From: CAYYMD01 sp964480425 | GTDB taxonomy: Bacteria; Planctomycetota; Phycisphaerae; SM23-33 | Length of the DNA stretch: 11,479 bases | Reading direction: 5' to 3' | Assembly: GCA_964480425.1 (NCBI GenBank) | Contig: CAYZPY010000080.1 | Location: 1-11,479, forward strand | Shown: one piece after another, positions 7,613-11,479 of the stretch | How positions within the stretch are numbered: the first letter of the stretch is position 1 | Layout: each line of letters opens with the position of its first letter | The notes under the pieces: model-generated | Databases searched by the model: none | Seen by the model: only the letters and a program-made list of their open reading frames with translations | What the model was told of the DNA's origin: nothing | Position numbers and translations under genes: made by a program

Positions 7613-7688
7613 CGCCATCCATATTTCGATGGCGAACTTCACGTAACACTTCACCTATCTGCAACGAACCTGCCTGCCGAACAGGCAG
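7613..7688. repeat. Two stem-loops in the mrp/radical SAM divergent spacer
   Basis: The first is CGCCATC (7613-7619) with GATGGCG (7628-7634) and an 8-nt loop. The second is CTGCCTG (7670-7676) with CAGGCAG (7682-7688) and a 5-nt loop. Neither has a T tract. An 8-bp arm, CGAACCTG, at about 7665-7672 recurs inverted as CAGGTTCG about 90 bp downstream. The function is unknown; it may be an extragenic repeat or a regulatory leader. I could not find a convincing promoter for the radical SAM gene. Confidence 0.35.
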
Positions 7689-7809
7689 ATTCTACCGGCA
7701 TCGGGTGTAGTTAACCAGTGCTCGTGTAGGTTCGCAGTGCGTTCACCTGCCGGGAAGTGTCAGGTTCGAGTCGCTTCCAATCGCAAATGACGCGCGTGAG
7801 AGATTTATT

Positions 7810-8754
7810 ATGAGTTGCATATTCGGACCGGTACCGTCGCGGCGACTCGGCCGTTCGCTTGGTGTTGATCTTGTGCCGTTCAAGACCTGCACCTACGACT
7901 GCATTTACTGCCAACTCGGACGCACCACCAACAAGACCGTCGAAAGACGCCAGTGGGTTTCGCTGGGCGACGTACTGGACGAACTGAAGGAAAAACTCGC
8001 CACCAGGCCGGATTACATCACCCTGAGCGGTTCGGGCGAGCCGACGCTTTACTCGCGCCTGGATGAACTCGTCGGGCAAATCCGCTCCGTGACGGATGTG
8101 CCGGTGGCGGTGCTGACGAACGGGTCGCTGCTTTGGCGCCCGGAAGTCCGCCGGCAACTCATGGACGCCCATCTGGTAATCCCGTCGCTGGACGCCGGAA
8201 ACGAGGCCATGTTCCAGGCGGTCAACAGGCCGCACGAGAATGTATCTTTCGCACAAATGCTCGAAGGGCTCGTGGCTTTCCGCGAAGAATACAGGGGGCA
8301 ATACTGGCTGGAGGTGTTTTTGCTGGCGGGTCACACGGCCGTTGAAAACGAACTGCAGGACATCATCAGATGCGCCGCGCGTATAAAACCCGATCGCATC
8401 CAGTTGAACACGGCCACGCGCCCGACGAGCGAAGAATATGCCGTTATGGTCGAACATGTGAAGATGGTGGAACTCGCAAAGCGTTTTAAGCCGCCTGCGG
8501 AGGTTATCGCAGACTATCGGGGCGTACATGCCCAAAGCGATTTCCAGGCCGGCCGGGACAGCATCCTCGAGATGATACAACGCCGCCCGTGTTCGCTGGA
8601 TGATATTGCCGGCGGGCTTAATATGCACAGAAATGAAGTCGCCAAGTATGTTGAGGAACTCCAGGCCGCGGGCCTTTTGAAAAAACAGTCCTCCGGCGGA
8701 AAAGTGTTTTACATCGGATTGCAACAAGGCGAAGGTGAAAATGGTAATCAGTAA
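7810..8754 (+). CDS. Radical SAM protein, COG0731 (TYW1-like) type
   Basis: A 314-aa radical S-adenosylmethionine enzyme. The N-terminus FGPVPSRRLGRSLGVDLVP and the cluster motif CTYDCIYC (C27, C31, C34) are characteristic of COG0731, a group annotated as wyosine-synthetase-related Fe-S oxidoreductases. GSGEP (74-78) is the SAM-binding GGE-like motif and VLTNGS (101-106) the next barrel strand. A winged-helix-like module (about 252-304, SLDDIAGGLNMHRNEVAKYV) follows the barrel. The second set of N-terminal cysteines typical of true archaeal Taw1 is not seen (only C3), so a wyosine role is unlikely and the substrate is unknown. The ATG follows GAGAG. The gene ends 10 bp before the flavoprotein, whose ribosome site overlaps this stop, so the two are very likely cotranscribed. 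Confidence 0.9.
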   Translation: MSCIFGPVPSRRLGRSLGVDLVPFKTCTYDCIYCQLGRTTNKTVERRQWVSLGDVLDELKEKLATRPDYITLSGSGEPTLYSRLDELVGQIRSVTDVPVAVLTNGSLLWRPEVRRQLMDAHLVIPSLDAGNEAMFQAVNRPHENVSFAQMLEGLVAFREEYRGQYWLEVFLLAGHTAVENELQDIIRCAARIKPDRIQLNTATRPTSEEYAVMVEHVKMVELAKRFKPPAEVIADYRGVHAQSDFQAGRDSILEMIQRRPCSLDDIAGGLNMHRNEVAKYVEELQAAGLLKKQSSGGKVFYIGLQQGEGENGNQ

Positions 8755-8764
8755 AGGAGATGGT

Positions 8765-10102
8765 ATGAGCAAAGCGGATATAGTCGTACTCGGCGGAAGT
8801 GCGGCGGGAATAACGGCCGCCATAACCGCACGGAGGCATCATCCCGACAGGCGGATTCTTCTGGTCCGCAGGGAAAAGCAGGTTCCGATTCCCTGCGGCA
8901 TACCTTACGTCTTCGGCACACTGGGCGGGCCGGAGAAGAACCTTATCCCGGACGCCGTGCTGGAAAAGAACAACGTGGACCTTCTAATCACCGAGGCCAC
9001 GGAAATCGACAGGCAGCGGAACGTGCTTGTCACCAATGATGATGAGGTTCAGTACGAACGTCTCATACTGGCCACGGGTTCCCTGCCCACAACGCCGCCC
9101 ATTGTGGGAGTGGACCTCGACGGCGTGTTCGCAGTGCTCAAAGACGTGGAGCATTTGAGCATGCTTCAGGAGCAACTGAAACAGGCGACAAACGTGGTGA
9201 TTATCGGCGGCGGGTTTATAGGGATAGAGTTCGCGGATGAAATAAATAAACTGGACAACAAGAACGTCACTGTCTTGGAATTGGCGGAAAAGTGCCTTAG
9301 TCTCTCTTACGATCACGAGTTCTGCACCGAGATGGAGGATCTGCTGAGGTCGCGCGGCATTACCGTGCGGACGTCGGCGACCGCATCGCAGATAAACGGC
9401 AACGGCCGCGTGAACGCAGTTCAGTTGAAGGACGGTAACAGTATCCCCGCGGATATCGTAATATTCGGCATCGGCGCGCGGGCTAACGTGGAACTGGCCA
9501 AAAAGGCCGACCTGCGCCTTGGCCTGACCGGCGGAATTGCAGTTGACCGCACCATGCAGACCTGCGACCCGGCCATCTTCGCCTGCGGCGACTGCGCGGA
9601 GAAAATCTCGTTTTTCGGCGGGCGGCCTTCGCCGCTGAAACTGGCGTCCATAGCGCAACTGGAGGCGAGGATCGCAGGCGCAAACGTATTCGGCCTGCGG
9701 CGCGAGAGCGAGGGCACGCTGGGCGTGTGGTCCACCGCAGTGGGCGACATGGCGATTGGCACGGCCGGGCTGACCGAATCCATGGCCAGGCAGCGCGGCT
9801 ACCAGGTCGCCTGCGGGACGGTGGAGACGCCGAACCGCCATCCGGGGGCTATGCCCGGTGCGGCGCCGGTGAAAGTCAAACTCGTTTTCGAGGCGAACTC
9901 TCAGGTTTTAATAGGCGGCCAGGTCCGCGGCAGCGCATCTGTCGGGGAGATGATAAACACCATAGCCGCCTGTGTGCAGAAGCGCATGACGGCCGAGGAC
10001 ATCGCAATGTTCCAGATGGGAACTCACCCCGCCCTGACGGCCTCGCCGATTGCGTATCCGCTGGTCAACGCCGCAGAGATGGCAATCAGCCACATGCGGT
10101 AA
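8765..10102 (+). CDS. FAD-dependent pyridine nucleotide-disulfide oxidoreductase (CoA-disulfide reductase/NADH oxidase type)
   Basis: A 445-aa cytosolic flavoprotein. FAD-binding VVLGGSAAG (7-15) is followed by PIPCGIPY (41-48), where C44 occupies the position of the single redox-active cysteine of CoA-disulfide reductases and NADH oxidases. The NAD(P)H-binding Rossmann motif is VVIIGGGFIGIEFAD (144-158), and the second FAD motif is IFACGDCAE (271-279). The C-terminal dimerisation domain ends with THPALTASPI (420-429). No rhodanese or TusA domain is attached. The possible substrate (CoA disulfide, polysulfide, oxygen) cannot be told from sequence. I chose ATG 8765 because AAAGGAG lies directly upstream, overlapping the stop of the radical SAM gene; the GTG at 8735 would overlap that gene. 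It may re-reduce a low-molecular-weight thiol or act as an electron donor to its neighbour. Confidence 0.92.
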   Translation: MSKADIVVLGGSAAGITAAITARRHHPDRRILLVRREKQVPIPCGIPYVFGTLGGPEKNLIPDAVLEKNNVDLLITEATEIDRQRNVLVTNDDEVQYERLILATGSLPTTPPIVGVDLDGVFAVLKDVEHLSMLQEQLKQATNVVIIGGGFIGIEFADEINKLDNKNVTVLELAEKCLSLSYDHEFCTEMEDLLRSRGITVRTSATASQINGNGRVNAVQLKDGNSIPADIVIFGIGARANVELAKKADLRLGLTGGIAVDRTMQTCDPAIFACGDCAEKISFFGGRPSPLKLASIAQLEARIAGANVFGLRRESEGTLGVWSTAVGDMAIGTAGLTESMARQRGYQVACGTVETPNRHPGAMPGAAPVKVKLVFEANSQVLIGGQVRGSASVGEMINTIAACVQKRMTAEDIAMFQMGTHPALTASPIAYPLVNAAEMAISHMR

Positions 10103-10169
10103 TTCGGCGACCGTGCGTTAGGCGATACGAACCGGCGGAAATAAAGAATCGCAACGGAAGGTTAGCAAA

Positions 10170-10946
10170 ATGGATATTAATCCCATAGGCGTCGTTCGCA
10201 AGTCCGACACCGATAAATCGATTATTGAATTGGACGAGTCACTCGCCGAGGGCCTTTTGGGCCTTGAGGCGGGAGTCCGGCTGGATGTTCTTTACTGGAT
10301 GCACGAATTGACTGGTGAGCATCGGCGGATGCTTCGAGTCCATCCGCGCGGGGATAAAAGCAATCCCGTCAAGGGTGTATTCGCGCTTAGAAGCCCGATG
10401 CGTCCCAATCCGATAGGCGTCTCTATGGTGGAACTTATCGAAGTTAACGAAAACTTGCTGGTTGTCCGCGGCCTGGACGCCCACGACGGCTCGCCGGTGC
10501 TGGATATCAAGTCGGCCCGCACGAACCGTGAGTTGAACCATCTGATCGAAATGTGGGGCCACGTGCACGATGTGATCTTTAGCGCGCTGGAAGAAGAGTG
10601 TGGCCGTGACAAACTGGAGCAAACGCTTCGCGAGCCGCTCCGCCGGGCCGGGCGGGAATCGGCGCGCGAGTCGCTACCGGACGCCTCGGCCATTGGGCGA
10701 GCAATCATGGCCATCGAAAAACTCTGGGGCATAAAGGGTAAAATCGTCGAACAGGACGAGGGAAAATTTGTCCGCGAGGTAACCGATTGCCCGTGGTCGT
10801 ATTTCAGGCCGCTGGGATGCGAAGTCTTCGCATGGTGGATGGAAGGATTTGTCAGCGGCTCGGGGAGCGATTACAATTATCATCTTGAGCAGTCAATCCC
10901 GGCCGGGGCCGATACGTGTATATGGTCCGTACGCAAACGCCGGTAA
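10170..10946 (+). CDS. TrmO/TsaA-family protein with C-terminal ATC-hydrolase-like domain
   Basis: A 258-aa, apparently two-domain protein. Residues 1-118 match the TrmO/YaeB (UPF0066) family, which in E. coli N6-methylates t6A at position 37 of threonine tRNAs using SAM: MDINPIGVVR, HPRG (58-61), GVFALRSPMRPNPIG (69-83), and GLDAHDGSPVLDIK (101-114). The usual DIKPY reads DIKSA here. Residues 120-258 do not resemble the E. coli C-terminal domain. They are helical, then show CPW (C207), C217 and GADTC (C250), resembling the L-2-amino-thiazoline-4-carboxylic acid hydrolase-like (or V4R-like) cysteine domains. This assignment is tentative. GGAAGG lies 8 nt before the ATG. The gene trails the flavoprotein by 67 bp with no obvious promoter or terminator between them, so it may belong to the same operon. 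Confidence 0.83.
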   Translation: MDINPIGVVRKSDTDKSIIELDESLAEGLLGLEAGVRLDVLYWMHELTGEHRRMLRVHPRGDKSNPVKGVFALRSPMRPNPIGVSMVELIEVNENLLVVRGLDAHDGSPVLDIKSARTNRELNHLIEMWGHVHDVIFSALEEECGRDKLEQTLREPLRRAGRESARESLPDASAIGRAIMAIEKLWGIKGKIVEQDEGKFVREVTDCPWSYFRPLGCEVFAWWMEGFVSGSGSDYNYHLEQSIPAGADTCIWSVRKRR

Positions 10947-11007
10947 AACCGGGCTATTTTCACTCGCTTGCGGAAATACATCCGTATGCCGTAGTAAGGG
11001 AATAATC

Positions 11008-11037
11008 CCCGGGCTTGTCGGGATTTTTCTGCCCGAC
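11008..11037 (+). terminator. Possible weak terminator after the TrmO-like gene
   Basis: CCCG (11008-11011) and CGGG (11019-11022) can pair, extended by a G-U, and are followed directly by ATTTTTCT. An alternative fold pairs GTCGGG (11017-11022) with CCCGAC (11032-11037), placing the T run in the loop. Only the first fold would be terminator-like, and its stem is short. Confidence 0.35.
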
Positions 11038-11085
11038 GGGTTCGGTCCGGTTGTCGTCGGTTGCGCGTTATATACTGATAATGAC

Positions 11086-11448
11086 ATGAAGATTCTCGGT
11101 AAAAAGGCGCCGTGGTATGCGGCAGGGCTGGCGTTCCAGTGCCAACAGTGCGGACGGTGCTGTGCCGGACCACATGAGGGATACGTGTGGGTTTCAAAAG
11201 ACGAGATTACCGCGATTGCGGAGTTTTTGTCCCTAAGCGTCCGAGATCTGTATGACGCGTATCTTCGCAAGGTGGGGCGGCGCTACAGTCTCACAGAGCG
11301 CCCGGACAACAAGGACTGCATATTCCTCCAGTCCGGCGATGACGGTTCGAAAACCTGTCGCATTTACCCGGTCCGCCCCACGCAGTGCCGGACCTGGCCT
11401 TTCTGGCCTGATAATATATCTTCACGGCTTTGTTGCATAAATCTATAG
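11086..11448 (+). pseudogene. YkgJ-family cysteine-cluster protein, disrupted by an IS end
   Basis: The YkgJ family (proposed zinc- or iron-chelating proteins) is defined by clustered cysteines; function is not firmly established. The reading frame shows FQCQQCGRCCAGPHEGY (17-33) with C19, C22, C25 and C26, then DCIF (C78), C91 and C101 in IYPVRPTQCRTWPFWP (93-108). Intact relatives continue after WPFWP-N with a tail bearing a further cysteine (usually RCPGI). Here the native sequence stops at about residue 113 (DNISS) because an IS terminal repeat begins at 11426. The remaining codons to the TAG at 11446-11448 come from the IS. The start is ATG 11086 because homology begins there; no good Shine-Dalgarno is visible. 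TATACT at 11071-11076 could make the mRNA nearly leaderless. The open frame reaching 10849 overlaps the TrmO-like gene and is not supported. Confidence 0.82.
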
Positions 11449-11479
11449 CACGTGGGGGATAAATTTCAAGATAAAAATC
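11426..11479. mobile_element. Left end of an IS903-like (IS5 family) insertion sequence, cut by the window edge
   Basis: GGCTTTGTTGCATAAATC (11426-11443) matches the 18-bp terminal inverted repeat of IS903 as I remember it (GGCTTTGTTGAATAAATC) at 17 of 18 positions. It starts exactly where the YkgJ reading frame loses its family pattern, and the base composition becomes AT-rich. IS903 elements duplicate 9 bp of target, so TATCTTCAC (11417-11425) is the predicted left copy. The transposase gene, right repeat and second target copy lie beyond the window, so family and intactness cannot be settled. Confidence 0.72.

Noticed and set aside
7752..7785. AGGTTCGAGTC-like segment resembling a tRNA T arm.
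   Set aside because: The flanking bases (TCAGG and CGCTT) do not pair as a T stem and no other tRNA parts are present.
10849..11085. N-terminal extension of the YkgJ-like frame.
   Set aside because: It overlaps the end of the TrmO-like gene, shows no family pattern and crosses a hairpin/T-run; family similarity begins at ATG 11086.

Overview
The window is about 11.5 kb of bacterial chromosome of fairly high GC content. It most resembles a member of the Planctomycetota, probably a Phycisphaerae-like lineage. That guess rests on the membrane VWA/GATase-like protein, on the style of the DnaG C-terminus and of the YkgJ cysteine-cluster protein, and on hairpin-rich spacers. No rRNA is present to confirm it. 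Most of the content is housekeeping or conserved accessory genes. I see no CRISPR array, phage or defence island. The only mobile DNA is the first 54 bases of an insertion sequence at the right edge.

Layout, left half: (1) 3-659 (+) is the C-terminal, helicase-binding part of DNA primase DnaG, cut by the window edge. (2) 660-828 is a convergent spacer with several inverted repeats. (3) 829-3471 (-) is a large membrane protein with a von Willebrand factor A domain and a glutamine-amidotransferase-like domain. (4) 3662-4630 (+), divergent from it, is a lipoprotein with an alpha/beta-hydrolase fold whose nucleophile and probably its histidine are missing. (5) 4760-6322 (+) is guaA, GMP synthase, behind a plausible sigma-70 promoter that carries a perfect 14-bp palindrome in its spacer. 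(6) 6432-6505 (+) is tRNA-Asp(GUC) with consensus -35 and -10 hexamers; a strong hairpin lies downstream.

Layout, right half: (7) 6712-7554 (-) is an Mrp/ApbC-type iron-sulfur cluster carrier ATPase with its own promoter. (8) 7810-10946 (+) is a run of three genes: a COG0731-type radical SAM protein, a CoA-disulfide-reductase/NADH-oxidase-type flavoprotein 10 bp behind it, and a TrmO/TsaA protein with an unusual C-terminal domain 67 bp further on. (9) 11086 onward is a YkgJ-type cysteine-cluster protein broken after about 113 codons by an IS903-like (IS5 family) terminal inverted repeat.

How the genes may work together: the right half has a redox and Fe-S flavour (Mrp carrier, radical SAM enzyme, flavin disulfide reductase, cysteine-cluster protein). 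Two of its products belong to families linked to modification of tRNA position 37 (TrmO, and the TYW1-like COG0731 group). That link is inference from families and proximity. The items most worth a second look are the IS-disrupted ykgJ gene, the apparent pseudo-hydrolase lipoprotein, the TrmO fusion, and the palindrome inside the guaA promoter.
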